Source: Actinobacillus lignieresii
Lineage (GTDB): Bacteria > Pseudomonadota > Gammaproteobacteria > Enterobacterales > Pasteurellaceae
Assembly (NCBI RefSeq): GCF_900444945.1
Contig: NZ_UFRM01000001.1
Coordinates: forward strand, 630,501-694,500
Reading direction: 5' to 3'
DNA length: 64,000 nt
Shown here: positions 19,897 to 30,511 of the stretch, one piece after another
Layout of the letters: each line of letters begins with the position of its first letter
Position numbering within the stretch: the stretch's first letter is position 1
Position numbers and translations under genes: made by a program
Notes under the pieces: generated by a model
What the model saw: only the letters and a program-made list of their open reading frames with translations
Told to the model about the DNA's origin: nothing
Database searches by the model: none

Positions 19897-21613
19897 CTGT
19901 TCTCTCCGTTTTGCTTAAAATCATCTCATTCATCGCACCGCCACGAATTTGCATCGGGTAAACGTGCTCGGTTTCATCTACTTTTACATCGACAAACACT
20001 AATTTGTCTTTGATAGCAAAGGCTTGGGTGAGTTTTTCTTCCAATTCGTTCGGGTGATCAATCGTAATGCCGACATGACCGTAAGCTTCGGCTAATTTGG
20101 CAAAATCAGGCAGTGAATTCATATATACCTGTGAATGGCGACCGGAGTAGATCAGATCTTGCCACTGCTTCACCATACCTAAGAAGCGATTGTTTAAGCT
20201 CACAATCACAACCGGCGTATCATATTGTTTCGCCGTAGAAAGCTCTTGAATATTCATCTGAATCGAGCCGTCACCGGTTACACATACTACAGTTGCTTCC
20301 GGATGGGCGAATTTTACGCCGATTGCTGCCGGTAAACCGAATCCCATGGTACCGGCTCCGCCCGAGTTGATCCAGCGACGAGGTTTTTCAAACGGATAAT
20401 GGAGTGCGGCAAACATTTGGTGCTGACCGACATCCGAAGCCACATAAGCCTCACCATCGGTAATTTTATGAATTAATCGAATGACTTGCTGCGGTTTGAT
20501 TACATCTTTACTTACTTCAAAATTTAAGCACTGACGAGCTTTCCATTCATTGATTTGTTGCCACCAAGCGGTCAAATCCGCTTGATTTTTTGCAAGATTT
20601 TCTTCTTCTAAAAGGCTGAGAAACTCTTCCAAGACGTTTTTTGCGCTACCTACAATCGGAATATAAGCCGGAACGGTTTTTGAAATAGAAGCCGGATCAA
20701 TATCCACATGAATGACTTTTGCATTCGGGCAATATTTCGCTAAATTATTCGTGGTACGGTCATCAAAACGTACGCCAATGCCGAGAATCAAATCGCTTTC
20801 GTGCATTGCGTTATTCGCTTCGTAAGTACCGTGCATACCGAGCATACCTAAAAATTGTTTGTTTGATGCAGGGAAAGCGCCTAAGCCCATTAACGAACTG
20901 GTTACCGGTAAGTTTAACTTCGTTGCAAAGTCGGTAAGTTGCGTTGCACATTCCGCAGAGATAATCCCGCCACCAATGTATAACACCGGTTTTTTTGCCA
21001 CTAATAGGGCTTTTAATGCCTTTTTAATTTGCCCTTTATGCCCTTGTACGGTCGGGTTATATGAACGTAGCGATACTTCTTTCGGATATTCATAGGTAAA
21101 TTTATTCGCCGGATTTACCATATCTTTCGGAATATCAATTAAGACCGGACCGGGGCGACCGGTTGAAGCAATATAAAAGGCTTTTTTGATTATTGAAGGA
21201 ATATCTTCCGGATTTTTGATCATAAAACTGTGTTTAACCACAGGGCGTGAAATACCGAGCATATCACATTCTTGGAAAGCATCCGTACCGATTAAAGCGG
21301 AAGGCACTTGACCGGTTAAGATCACAAGCGGGATGGAATCGGCATAAGCGGTGGCAATACCTGTGATCGCATTGGTTGCACCGGGACCGGATGTTACTAA
21401 TACACAACCGACTTTACCGGTTGAGCGAGCGTAACCGTCCGCCATATGGACCGCGGCTTGCTCATGGCGCACAAGAACGTGGTTAATATTATCCAGCGTA
21501 TGAATGGCATCATAAATATCTAATACCGAACCACCCGGATAGCCGAAAACGTACTCTACGCCTTCGTCTTTCAAGGATTGAACAACCATTTCTGCTCTGG
21601 AAAGTTTTTTCAT
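19889..21613 (-). CDS. ilvI: Acetolactate synthase III, large (catalytic) subunit
   Basis: Thiamine-diphosphate enzyme that condenses pyruvate into acetolactate for valine, leucine and isoleucine synthesis. Seen: the [15 protein letters not shown] start with the catalytic Glu in [16 protein letters not shown] near residue 50, a central FAD-binding domain, and the diphosphate-binding [12 protein letters not shown] motif near 438. The ATG at 21613 has a strong GGAGG ribosome site; the frame is open to a TTG four codons upstream, which I did not use. Length 574 is typical. Confidence 0.96.
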   Translation of the reverse strand: MKKLSRAEMVVQSLKDEGVEYVFGYPGGSVLDIYDAIHTLDNINHVLVRHEQAAVHMADGYARSTGKVGCVLVTSGPGATNAITGIATAYADSIPLVILTGQVPSALIGTDAFQECDMLGISRPVVKHSFMIKNPEDIPSIIKKAFYIASTGRPGPVLIDIPKDMVNPANKFTYEYPKEVSLRSYNPTVQGHKGQIKKALKALLVAKKPVLYIGGGIISAECATQLTDFATKLNLPVTSSLMGLGAFPASNKQFLGMLGMHGTYEANNAMHESDLILGIGVRFDDRTTNNLAKYCPNAKVIHVDIDPASISKTVPAYIPIVGSAKNVLEEFLSLLEEENLAKNQADLTAWWQQINEWKARQCLNFEVSKDVIKPQQVIRLIHKITDGEAYVASDVGQHQMFAALHYPFEKPRRWINSGGAGTMGFGLPAAIGVKFAHPEATVVCVTGDGSIQMNIQELSTAKQYDTPVVIVSLNNRFLGMVKQWQDLIYSGRHSQVYMNSLPDFAKLAEAYGHVGITIDHPNELEEKLTQAFAIKDKLVFVDVKVDETEHVYPMQIRGGAMNEMILSKTERTDA

Positions 21614-21736
21614 TGAATCCTCCAACGATTTTTAAGTGAAATATTGTGTTTGCTTTATAATGAAAATGATTCTGCAAAAAAATAAAATGTTTGTCTAGGG
21701 GGCGGAAAGCTTTTTTGAAAGCGATATAAGCGGTTT

Positions 21737-21830
21737 AAAATACTTTTTATTTTGTATATTTGGTATTTTATAAAATGAAATAGTATGATTTAGGCGTAAA
21801 AAGTATTTTTAACCAGATTTTATAAAATGA
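21737..21830 (-). promoter_or_regulatory. Repeat-rich control region upstream of ilvIH
   Basis: The roughly 280-base AT-rich gap between ilvI and the can terminator holds two 14-bp direct copies of ATTTTATAAAATGA (21765-21778 and 21817-21830), 52 bp apart, each built around a palindrome, and a perfect 12-bp inverted pair (AAAATACTTTTT at 21737, AAAAAGTATTTT at 21798). The spacing is about five helical turns. In E. coli ilvIH is activated by Lrp through several upstream sites; a similar role is possible but not shown. There is no gene here. Confidence 0.5.
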
Positions 21831-21889
21831 GAAGGATTTAATTTTTTTGTTAAGAAAGGTAAAAATATTCGGAATAGGTAGCGAGAAAA

Positions 21890-21922
21890 GAAAATAGTGT
21901 GAGATTTATCACACTATTTTTA
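21890..21922 (-). terminator. can terminator
   Basis: AAATAGTGTGA and TCACACTATTT form an 11-bp perfect stem with a 6-nt loop; on the minus strand the stem is followed by TTTTCTTTT. Confidence 0.8.
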
Positions 21923-21929
21923 AATACGG

Positions 21930-22646
21930 TTAATCAATATGATTATTTTCAATTGGATTTGATTGTTCGACGGGTTTATTGGCGATCATTTCTTCCACTT
22001 CCGTCGCAAGTTTCGCAATCGCATTTCGATAAGTAATTTCGAGTGTTTCCGTACTGGTTGCGATTACCCCCTGATCAATTAAGAAACCGTCATTAACATC
22101 ATATACCCAGCCGTGAATCGAGAGTTTCTTACCTCGCTTCCAAGCGGCGGTAACAATAGAACTGCGCCCTAAGTTATAAACTTGCTCGGCAACGTTTAAG
22201 CGGGTAAGCATATTGGCACGTTGCTCGGAGGGAAGATTACCGAGTAAATAGCTGTGTTTAAACCACAGATCACGAATATGCAATAACCAGTTGCTGATTA
22301 AACCGTAATCTTCGACAGTACCAATTGCCGCTTGGATACCACCGCAGTTGGTATGACCGCAAATAATAATATGTTCGATCTCCAATACATCTACCGCATA
22401 TTGCACGACGGAAAGACAATTCAGATCGGTATGTATAACTAAATTTGCCACGTTACGATGAACAAAAAGCTCGCCCGGACCTAAACCGGTTAATTTTTCG
22501 GCCGGAACACGACTGTCCGAACAGCCAATCCAAAGATAAGTCGGCTTTTGATGCTCGGCAAGTTGTTTAAAATAATCCGACTGTTCGTCTTTCATCCGAG
22601 TTGCCCAAGCATGGTTATTGGCAAACAATTTTTCTATCTGTTTCAT
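21930..22646 (-). CDS. can: Beta-class carbonic anhydrase
   Basis: Cytosolic zinc enzyme interconverting CO2 and bicarbonate, supplying bicarbonate for biosynthesis in air. Zinc ligands Cys42, His98 and Cys101 and the Asp44-Arg46 pair (CSDSR) are all present. Trp39, Arg64 and a Tyr at 182 match the triad that forms the bicarbonate inhibition site in the H. influenzae enzyme, so this is probably a type II allosteric beta-anhydrase. Length 238 is slightly longer than usual because of a polar C-terminal tail. Confidence 0.94.
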   Translation of the reverse strand: MKQIEKLFANNHAWATRMKDEQSDYFKQLAEHQKPTYLWIGCSDSRVPAEKLTGLGPGELFVHRNVANLVIHTDLNCLSVVQYAVDVLEIEHIIICGHTNCGGIQAAIGTVEDYGLISNWLLHIRDLWFKHSYLLGNLPSEQRANMLTRLNVAEQVYNLGRSSIVTAAWKRGKKLSIHGWVYDVNDGFLIDQGVIATSTETLEITYRNAIAKLATEVEEMIANKPVEQSNPIENNHID

Positions 22647-22705
22647 GGTTCAGCCTTGTTAAAAATTTGTTACTAAATCTTTCTGCATTCTAGCATAGAA
22701 TAAAA

Positions 22706-22747
22706 AAGCGGTCGAATTTGTAAAAAATTATACAAATTCGACCGCTT
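22706..22747 (-). terminator. USS inverted pair after the cold-shock gene
   Basis: AAGCGGTCGAATTTGTA faces TACAAATTCGACCGCTT in a 17-bp perfect stem, 17 bases beyond the cold-shock gene's stop. Confidence 0.7.
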
Positions 22748-22764
22748 GTAAATCGGGTTTTGAA

Positions 22765-22971
22765 TTATTCAACTAATGATATTTTAGCGGCTGATGCACC
22801 GCGTTCACCGTTAATCAGCTCAAATTGTACCTTTTGACCTACTTTAAGGGAACGATATCCTTCGCTCTGAATTTCGGAAAAATGCGCAAAAATATCGCCT
22901 TCGACATTATCGCTTGTAATAAATCCGAATCCTTTCGCACTATTGAACCATTTCACGATGCCAACTTCCAT
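22765..22971 (-). CDS. cspD: Cold-shock-domain protein, CspD-like
   Basis: A 68-residue single cold-shock domain that binds single-stranded nucleic acid. Both RNA-binding motifs are visible: KGFGFI at residues 13-18 and IFAHF at 27-31. CspD of E. coli inhibits replication in stationary phase; the start [18 protein letters not shown] resembles CspD more than CspA. There is no long 5' leader as found in cold-inducible cspA genes. Confidence 0.85.
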   Translation of the reverse strand: MEVGIVKWFNSAKGFGFITSDNVEGDIFAHFSEIQSEGYRSLKVGQKVQFELINGERGASAAKISLVE

Positions 22972-23078
22972 AATTCTCTCCTATCTTACGGCATTGATAT
23001 TACGCGGTGCATTGTAGTCAAAAAAGTGAACCTCACAATCGGAAATGTTTTAAAATTCGAACAAGATCACAAAATTTT

Positions 23079-23651
23079 TTAAAATACGGAGGTTTCTAAA
23101 CGCAACGATCCTTTTTCTACAATAATCGCCTTACCGAATTTCTTAACAAGCACTTCTTTCGCTTTAGTTTCGTCGAGCGTATATATCGGCGTAGAGTTTA
23201 AAATGCGAGTTAAGCCGTCCATTAGCACCGGTAAAAACATTTGTAATTCGTCTTGGTATTTTGCTGGAGTAGCGGAATAGTTAAGCAAACGTACATCTTG
23301 CAAATATAGCGTACCTTTTTCCGCATCATAGTAGGGAACCGTATCCATATTCAGATAAATTTGGGCATCGTATTTTTTCCCTTTGGCTTGCAAGATACCG
23401 TCGATCACACCTGAAACGGCGACTTTCTTTTCATCGGTCTGCCCGATTTCGGTAGCAAGATTGTAAAGATGATAATCCAATTGAAATAGCCCCGGGATAC
23501 CGACTTTGTCTTTTAATGGGATTTTCTCCGCCAAACGGGTTTCAAGATATCGATTGATTTCCTCTTGGCTGATAGTGAATGCCTTTACATTGGCTATTAA
23601 GAACAATGAAAACGATATAGCGGTAAAGAGGAGTGTTAAGCACTTTTTCAT
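23079..23651 (-). CDS. DUF1439 envelope protein, YceB-like
   Basis: A 190-residue exported protein with a clear signal peptide (residues 1-24, ending VKA). After it comes the DUF1439 pattern of YceB: FTISQEEINRYLETRLAEK, then a beta-rich region and the LLNYSATPAKYQ segment. YceB homologues are usually lipoproteins, but no lipobox cysteine is visible here, so this copy is probably periplasmic. Function unknown; the fold is of the lipid-binding-like type. Confidence 0.75.
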   Translation of the reverse strand: MKKCLTLLFTAISFSLFLIANVKAFTISQEEINRYLETRLAEKIPLKDKVGIPGLFQLDYHLYNLATEIGQTDEKKVAVSGVIDGILQAKGKKYDAQIYLNMDTVPYYDAEKGTLYLQDVRLLNYSATPAKYQDELQMFLPVLMDGLTRILNSTPIYTLDETKAKEVLVKKFGKAIIVEKGSLRLETSVF

Positions 23652-23767
23652 GATATTTCCTTGTATTCAAGACGGCTTATTCTAGTTTTGTTGTGTGAAA
23701 AAGGGTAAAATAATTCTTTTTTAATTTGGATGGGACTATAGCAATTTCATTCAATGAAGGAAATAAA

Positions 23768-23902
23768 ATGATTAAAAAATTTGTCATCTGTCTCTGCGTT
23801 TGTGTGATTGCCGGCTGTGCTGTCGGCGGTAGTGCGAGTGTAGGCGGAGGCTCAAACGGTGTAGGTGCGGGTTTCAGTTTAGGAACGGGGATCCGCTTTT
23901 AA
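23768..23902 (+). CDS. Very small lipoprotein (44 residues)
   Basis: A short frame with an AAGGA ribosome site 6 bases before its ATG. The protein starts MIKKFVICLCVCVIAGC: a charged start, a hydrophobic run and a lipobox VIAGC with the lipidated Cys at residue 17. The mature part is only 28 residues, almost all Gly, Ser, Ala and Val, and ends GTGIRF. It resembles the tiny glycine-rich lipoproteins often overlooked in Gram-negative genomes. It lies alone between the yceB-like gene (divergent) and tgt. Function unknown. Confidence 0.7.
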   Translation: MIKKFVICLCVCVIAGCAVGGSASVGGGSNGVGAGFSLGTGIRF

Positions 23903-23973
23903 TTTGCAAATCATAAGCGGAATATGACCGCTTGTTGATATGTTTATAGACTGTTTATCTATAAGGAATTTGA

Positions 23974-25122
<1,149 letters not shown>

Positions 25123-25138
25123 TTCCAAATTTCTTACT

Positions 25139-25166
25139 GGCACAAGTTTAGGCTTGTGCCTTTTTG
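25139..25166 (+). terminator. tgt terminator
   Basis: GGCACAAG and CTTGTGCC with a 6-nt loop and five T, 16 bases after the tgt stop. Confidence 0.85.
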
Positions 25167-25195
25167 TCAATAAGTGATTAGATAGAGAGGTGATT

Positions 25196-25712
25196 ATGCA
25201 ACAACTTGAACCGCAACAATTCGCCAGCTGGGCGGAACCGATAGATATGTTGTACGCTTGCCACAGTAAGGTAAAACGTTTTTGTAAACAGCTACAAATT
25301 TTACCTGAATATTTGGCAAAAAATGGGGTAAATCAGGCGGTTAAAAACGATGTGCAGCAAATTATCAATTATTTTAACCTTTCCGCACCGTTACATCATG
25401 AAGATGAAGAATGTGATTTTTTTTCCGGCATTAATTCAAGTGCAACCGCAGGCTCAAGCCGATATTGATGAACTGGAGAGCCAGCATGAGTCGTTACATC
25501 AAAATTGGGCGTTACTATCCGAACAATTGGAAGCATTGGTTGCCGGTACTCGTAGCGATATTGATGTCGATCTTATTGCTCGTTTTGTAGCAGGATATGA
25601 TGTACATATTGCGATTGAAGAGCCGTTATTTGAACTCGGTCGGACCCATTTGGCGCAATCCGAATTAGAGCGTATGGGTAAAATTATGGCGGAACGTCGT
25701 AAAGTCGCTTAA
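25196..25712 (+). pseudogene. Hemerythrin-like (HHE) domain gene, frameshifted at a T8 run
   Basis: Two overlapping frames together make one protein. The first (from the ATG at 25196, ribosome site GAGAGG) gives a helical N-terminus with [12 protein letters not shown] near residue 17 and [11 protein letters not shown] near 69, then leaves frame and stops at 25468. The second frame continues with [20 protein letters not shown] and DVHIAIEEPLFEL, supplying the remaining His and Glu iron ligands. Dropping one T from the run of eight at 25417-25424 joins the two frames into about 171 residues, a normal hemerythrin-family length. Hemerythrin-like proteins bind a di-iron centre and sense or carry oxygen or nitric oxide. 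It is either a true mutation, a phase-variable tract or a sequencing error. Confidence 0.8.
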
Positions 25713-25718
25713 TAGATA

Positions 25719-25946
25719 ATGATAAAAACGTATCAATTGGATTTACGTCAATACCGCTGCCCGTTACCGCTATTAATGACTAAAAAAGCATTAAACCGAC
25801 TAGCGTTAAACGAACGGTTGGTATTATTGCTTGATTTAGCGAGTAGCGTACAAGATTTTGAATTGTTGTGTGAGGAATACGGTTATGAACTCGTGCAAGA
25901 TACGCAAATCAGCCGGTATCATTCCTTGAGTATTCGCAAAAAGTAA
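25719..25946 (+). CDS. TusA-family sulfur-carrier-like protein
   Basis: A 75-residue protein with the TusA/SirA pattern: LDLRQYRCPLPLLMTKKAL, where the Cys-Pro-x-Pro motif carries the persulfide cysteine (Cys14). It starts 7 bases after the stop of the hemerythrin-like gene and is probably co-transcribed with it. It is too divergent to say whether it is the TusA that serves tRNA 2-thiolation or one of the paralogues (YedF or YeeD type). Confidence 0.8.
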   Translation: MIKTYQLDLRQYRCPLPLLMTKKALNRLALNERLVLLLDLASSVQDFELLCEEYGYELVQDTQISRYHSLSIRKK

Positions 25947-25986
25947 GCGGTTGTTTTTACAAACTTTTTTGCAAAAATAACCGCTT
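25945..25986. terminator. USS-like inverted pair between converging genes
   Basis: AAGCGGTT and AACCGCTT face each other with T-rich and A-rich inner arms, immediately at the stop codon of the TusA-like gene. Confidence 0.6.
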
Positions 25987-25999
25987 AATTGATAGAAGA

Positions 26000-26605
26000 C
26001 TATGACCAACCGTTATGACGTTTACGACGCGGTAAGATAAACGGAATAATTAATCCGAGTAATAAACCTACCGCAAGTACCGAACCGCCATAGATAAACC
26101 ACTGAATCACAATTTCTCGTTTGGCAGAGTCATGCATCGTTTCCAAATCTCGATTCTTGTTTTTCAGAATATCCAACTCTCGCTTCAATTGAGCATTTTG
26201 ATCGAGAAGTTGGCTACTTTGCTGTTCGGCTTGTTGGCTGCGGCGTTGCATTTCTAACGTACGTTGTTGCCAATCCGCATCAATCTTACCTAATTTACTA
26301 CTTAAATCCTGTACTTGCTGTTGCAGTTGAGGAATTAAATCTTTCGGGCTTGCAGTCTGAGAAATTTCAGAGGCAAGCACCCATCCCTCTCGATTTCTGC
26401 TATCACGAATTAAAACAAAGCGATCTTTCCGGTCTAATACCGTTACTTTTTCACCGGCTTGAACAGCACCTGAAATTTTGTATTGATCACCCGCACCTTT
26501 TCGCATATAAGTACTGAGATTCTCCGTAATATAATCTGCGGAAAATACCGGAGAAGAAAGACCAAGTAAGGTATAAGCAATTAGGATTAACTTCCGTTTT
26601 AACAT
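26000..26605 (-). CDS. SH3-domain, coiled-coil membrane protein (YgiM/TIGR04211 type)
   Basis: A 201-residue protein with a signal peptide (residues 1-22, ending VFSA), a bacterial SH3 domain (TYMRKGAGDQYKISGAVQAGEKVTVL and EGWVLASEI, residues about 30-85), a long coiled coil (about 90-165, rich in Gln, Leu and Glu) and one C-terminal membrane helix (about 170-190) with a basic tail. This layout is that of YgiM. Role unknown; a cell-envelope role is likely. It is the last gene behind the phosphate transport pair. Confidence 0.85.
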   Translation of the reverse strand: MLKRKLILIAYTLLGLSSPVFSADYITENLSTYMRKGAGDQYKISGAVQAGEKVTVLDRKDRFVLIRDSRNREGWVLASEISQTASPKDLIPQLQQQVQDLSSKLGKIDADWQQRTLEMQRRSQQAEQQSSQLLDQNAQLKRELDILKNKNRDLETMHDSAKREIVIQWFIYGGSVLAVGLLLGLIIPFILPRRKRHNGWS

Positions 26606-26668
26606 AATCGAGTCCTTTTAGATGAAAGGGAAAGATATGTTTAAACATACTTTCCCTGAACGATAAAA

Positions 26669-27931
26669 TTAATAAAAAATCATTAATAAGATTTCATAGA
26701 TAACAATTGCAATGATTGCGCCTGCCGGTAATGTGACGACCCATGAGGCAACAATATTACGAATAATACCTAAGTTTAAGGCTGCAATACCGCGAGCAAA
26801 TCCGACACCTAAGATTGCCCCTACAATGGTTTGTGTCGTTGAAATAGGTAAACCGGTACCTGAAGCGATTACTACGGTAGTCGCACAAGCAAATTCGGCA
26901 GAGAAACCGCGGCTTGGCGTTAAATCCGTAATACCGGTACCCATCGTTCCCATTACTTTATAGCCCATGATAAGCATACCGGCTGCGATACCCGCCGCAC
27001 CTAACGGTAGAATCCATGAAGCCAATGCCGCTTTCCCTTCCACGACACCGCCGCTATGCACGATAGATACCACTGCGGATAACGGACCGACCGCATTTGC
27101 CACATCGTTCGAGCCGTGTGCGAATGCCATTGAACAAGCGGTTAAAAGCATTAAAATACTGAATACTTTTTCTACACCACCAAATGCAGCACCTTGAGCG
27201 CGTTTTGCAAATGCTTCGCTACGGAAATAGAAGTAACAAGTTACTACGGCGACGGCTGCGATGGCTGAGGAAATAAGTACGGTTTCCGTTGTGGTTAAAT
27301 GCAAACCGACATGTTTTAAGCCCTTAGTCATAGTCACGATACTTAAAATAAAAGCGGTAAGTGCCATATAGAACGGACCGTACTTTTGTGCATTTTTCAT
27401 CGGTTCATCAGTATCGAAAATAAGTTTTTGCGTACTAATAAAAATCCAATAAGCGACAAAACCGGCGATAACAGGTGTAATAAACCAGCTACCAACAATC
27501 CCGCCCAATTGTTTCCACTGTATGGCTTCGCTACCGACAGTTAAACAGCCGAAACCAATAATTGCCCCGATAATCGCGTGTGTTGTAGAAACAGGCCAAC
27601 CCATTTTGGATGCGACTAATAGCCAAAAACCTGCGGCGAAAAGCGCCGACATCATGCCTAATACCAGAATATCCGGCTTATCGGCAAAAAATGAAACATC
27701 AATAATACCGCTTTTAATTGTTTCGGTTACTTCTCCACCTGCAAGATAAGCACCGGCAAATTCAAAAATCATCGCAATTACGATAGCCTGGCGGGCGGTA
27801 ATCGTACCGGAACCTACCGATGTTCCCATTGCGTTAGATACGTCGTTAGCCCCGATACCGAAAGCCATAAAAAAACCAAAAATTGCAGTAATAATGACTA
27901 AAATATTGCCATATTGCTGAATGAGTTCCAT
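26669..27931 (-). CDS. pitA: Low-affinity inorganic phosphate transporter, PiT family
   Basis: Inner-membrane metal-phosphate/proton symporter. The 420-residue protein has about ten membrane helices and the two inverted PiT signatures: GIGANDVSNAMGTSVGSG near residue 26 and AHGSNDVANAVGPLSAV near 272. It follows a PhoU-like partner by 9 bases, the usual gene pair. No PhoB box is visible, which fits a housekeeping transporter. Confidence 0.92.
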   Translation of the reverse strand: MELIQQYGNILVIITAIFGFFMAFGIGANDVSNAMGTSVGSGTITARQAIVIAMIFEFAGAYLAGGEVTETIKSGIIDVSFFADKPDILVLGMMSALFAAGFWLLVASKMGWPVSTTHAIIGAIIGFGCLTVGSEAIQWKQLGGIVGSWFITPVIAGFVAYWIFISTQKLIFDTDEPMKNAQKYGPFYMALTAFILSIVTMTKGLKHVGLHLTTTETVLISSAIAAVAVVTCYFYFRSEAFAKRAQGAAFGGVEKVFSILMLLTACSMAFAHGSNDVANAVGPLSAVVSIVHSGGVVEGKAALASWILPLGAAGIAAGMLIMGYKVMGTMGTGITDLTPSRGFSAEFACATTVVIASGTGLPISTTQTIVGAILGVGFARGIAALNLGIIRNIVASWVVTLPAGAIIAIVIYEILLMIFY

Positions 27932-27940
27932 TCTTTTCTC

Positions 27941-28621
27941 CTACGCTTTAGCTAACATTAGCTCGATTCGTGAACCGACACGTTGAGCTTGATCAGCTAA
28001 AATGCTCACTCGTTCAATACATTTATATAAAAACATTACATCAATCGGATTCAGATTTTTTTCTAAACCTAATAGCGTATGACGTAAACTTACTTGAAGT
28101 TGATCCGTATCGTCTTCAATTTGATCAAGTTCTAAAATCATATTATTAACAAAATGACGTTCTCGACCACGGAAACCGGTTTCAAGTAATTCGTCCATTT
28201 CATCTAACACTTTACGAATTTGGCGACTGGAATCCAGACTACGGAAGAGAAATTGGCGGAATGCGGGCTGCATAATTTCCGGTATGACTAACTGGCGACC
28301 GATAATTCGGCCGGAAATATCTCTAGAATAATTAGCTAATTTATCTAATTGCGTAACAATCTCTAATAGATCGCCACGTTCTACGGGTAAAAATAAACCG
28401 CGCGGAAGTTTTAAACGAATTTCGCGTTTTAAAGCATCAGCTCGGCGTTCTAAATCAATAATTTGCGCTCTAATATCCGCAGCTTTATCCCAATCACGGT
28501 CAAAAGTCGCTTCAAAAAAAGGTTCGAGTAATTCACTACATTCCGTTACTTTAAAAGCAAGTTTTTGTAGTGGAGTAAGCGGCGATTGTGCGAATAAACC
28601 AAAAATGTTATTCATTGCCAT
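27941..28621 (-). CDS. PhoU-like DUF47 protein, pit accessory protein
   Basis: A 226-residue, nearly all-helical protein of the TIGR00153/DUF47 family (YkaA type), regularly found just before pit genes. It resembles PhoU helical bundles with acidic metal-binding repeats (DLERRADALKREIRLKLPRG near 54 and LDQIEDDTDQL near 162). It presumably controls the transporter encoded 9 bases downstream. A GGAG site lies 7 bases before the ATG at 28621; a second ATG two codons later is possible. Confidence 0.88.
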   Translation of the reverse strand: MAMNNIFGLFAQSPLTPLQKLAFKVTECSELLEPFFEATFDRDWDKAADIRAQIIDLERRADALKREIRLKLPRGLFLPVERGDLLEIVTQLDKLANYSRDISGRIIGRQLVIPEIMQPAFRQFLFRSLDSSRQIRKVLDEMDELLETGFRGRERHFVNNMILELDQIEDDTDQLQVSLRHTLLGLEKNLNPIDVMFLYKCIERVSILADQAQRVGSRIELMLAKA

Positions 28622-28809
28622 AAGGTATCTCCGTTGTGAATAAAATTTTACTTGATTTCGTTTTAGACAAAATCTTGTATATTTTACTTTATATAAAATA
28701 AAAGATCACGGGGAGGAAGTTAAAAATATGAGAATAAGCGACCTGTTTTGTAAGATTTTTTATACAGTTAAGTCGCTTGATTTTGGGATGCGGTTTATTT
28801 CGATTTTGA

Positions 28810-29568
28810 TTAAATATGGTGTATCACCAACCGTTTACCGTGCAAGGTTAATACTTCGGCATCAAGATTGTATATATTTTTTAAATTTATCGGCGTAATA
28901 ATTTCTTCGGGCGTACCGACCATGGCTATTTGTCCGTCTTTCATCGCTACAATCGTATCCGCATAAGCCGCCGCCATATTGATATCATGAACAACCATAA
29001 CGGTTGTCAGATTAAGCTCATCGGTTAATTCTCTTAGTAATTTCATCAATACTTTAGCGTGAAACATATCCAGATTATTAAGCGGCTCATCGAGCAAAAT
29101 ATGATGAGTTTTTTGGCAGAATGTCATAGCGATTAACGCTCTTTGTCGCTGTCCGCCGGAAAGTTCATTTAAGAATCGATCTTTTAATGCGGATAGTTCG
29201 AAACGTTGTAACGCTTCTTCTACGATGTTTTTGTCTTCTTCACGGATTCTTCCTTGATGATGCGGATAACGTCCGAACATCAGTAAGTCGTTTACCGTAA
29301 TGCGACTATGAATGACATTATCTTGCGTTAAAATTGCTAAATTTTGAGCGATAATTCGAGAATCGGTAGAGCTGATATCGTAATGATCCAACAAAATTTG
29401 ACCGCTTTGAATGGATTGCAAACGCGCAATAAGCGAGAGTAGCGTCGATTTACCCGCTCCGTTAGCTCCGACTAGTGCAGTAATACCGCCGTTAGGAATA
29501 TGTAAGTTGATATTATTTAAAATAGTGGCTTGACCAATTTTATGTGTAATATTTTTAACTTCGATCAT
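28810..29568 (-). CDS. Iron-siderophore ABC transporter, ATP-binding protein
   Basis: Cytosolic ATPase of a FecCD-type importer. Walker A GANGAGKST near residue 34, the ABC signature LSGGQRQRALIAM near 137, Walker B HILLDEPLNNLD near 155, and the switch His in VVHDINMAAAYADTIV. The 252-residue length is standard. Last gene of a four-gene operon: binding protein, permease, permease, ATPase. The closest relatives I can name are the CeuBCDE/FatBCDE/YclNOPQ group for catecholate or petrobactin-type siderophores; the substrate cannot be told from sequence. Confidence 0.9.
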   Translation of the reverse strand: MIEVKNITHKIGQATILNNINLHIPNGGITALVGANGAGKSTLLSLIARLQSIQSGQILLDHYDISSTDSRIIAQNLAILTQDNVIHSRITVNDLLMFGRYPHHQGRIREEDKNIVEEALQRFELSALKDRFLNELSGGQRQRALIAMTFCQKTHHILLDEPLNNLDMFHAKVLMKLLRELTDELNLTTVMVVHDINMAAAYADTIVAMKDGQIAMVGTPEEIITPINLKNIYNLDAEVLTLHGKRLVIHHI

Positions 29569-29569
29569 C

Positions 29570-30511
29570 TTATTTCTTCTGCTTTAAAATTAAATAAATG
29601 AATACGATCCCGCCGGCAAATTCAATAACAACACTTAACACGCCTTGCATTTTAAGTAACTGCTCAAAGACAGCCTGTCCAAGCACAAGAGTGATAGAGG
29701 AGATAATCACCGTCATCGGTATTCTGACACTATGGGCAATTACGGGGCTGATTGCATTCACTAATGCGCATACCAATAATCCTAAAAATAGAATAGGACC
29801 GACTAAAGCGGTTGAAACGGCAACCAACAACGCACAACAAACGAGTAATTGTCGTGTAAATTGAGAATAGTTTAATCCTAATCCGATCGCTCTATCTTTA
29901 CCAAGTAATAAAATGTCTAATTTATGGCGATGATGCCAAATCCAACAAGCGCTTAATATCGTAATACTGACGCTAATCCAAAGCAATGTAGGGTTAGCGG
30001 TATTGAAACTTGCAAATGAGGTACTTTGCGCAACCGCGAATTCTTCGGGATCAATCATTCGTTGCAGTAAATTATTTAAACTACGAAATAACACACCGAA
30101 TATAATGCCGACTAAAATCATTCTGGCAAGATCGGTATTATTTTTATTCAGCGTGCGGAACAATAAGAGTGAACCGAATAACATAAGCGAAGTTTCGATC
30201 CCGAATTTACTGATAAGATCCAATTGCGTAAACCCAACACCGCCTAAAGTAAATACTAAAGCCGTCTGTATTAAGAGATATAACGAATCGAAGCCTAAAA
30301 TACTCGGAGTTAAAATAGGATTATTGGTTAATGTTTGAAATAATAATGTTGAAACGCCGATAGTATAAGCAATGGTTAAGAGTAGAACTAATTTTTTGCC
30401 TCTGAACGGTAAGACAAAATCCCAGTTGCCGTTAGCGTTATATGCCATAAAGAATAGGCTACTGGCGAATAAGATTCCGGTTAAAAAAAACAATATATTA
30501 GAGGTACGCAT
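29570..30511 (-). CDS. Iron-siderophore ABC transporter permease (second)
   Basis: FecCD-family inner-membrane permease of 313 residues with about nine hydrophobic segments. Family motifs include LTNNPILTPSILGFDSLYLL near 62-81 and the coupling region GPILFLGLLVCALVNAISP near 226-244. Its ATG overlaps the previous permease's stop by one base (TAATG), and the ATPase gene starts 1 base after its stop, so the whole set is translated together. Confidence 0.9.
   Translation of the reverse strand: MRTSNILFFLTGILFASSLFFMAYNANGNWDFVLPFRGKKLVLLLTIAYTIGVSTLLFQTLTNNPILTPSILGFDSLYLLIQTALVFTLGGVGFTQLDLISKFGIETSLMLFGSLLLFRTLNKNNTDLARMILVGIIFGVLFRSLNNLLQRMIDPEEFAVAQSTSFASFNTANPTLLWISVSITILSACWIWHHRHKLDILLLGKDRAIGLGLNYSQFTRQLLVCCALLVAVSTALVGPILFLGLLVCALVNAISPVIAHSVRIPMTVIISSITLVLGQAVFEQLLKMQGVLSVVIEFAGGIVFIYLILKQKK

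Noticed and set aside
25350..25712. The second hemerythrin frame as an independent gene starting at its own ATG
   Set aside because: Its first 25 codons overlap the first frame in a meaningless reading, and conserved HHE residues begin only after the T8 tract.
28622..28809. A terminator for the siderophore ATPase gene made of AAGCGAC/GTCGCTT
   Set aside because: The stem is only 7 bp around a loop of nearly 30 nt and lacks a T-run; I could not support it as a terminator.
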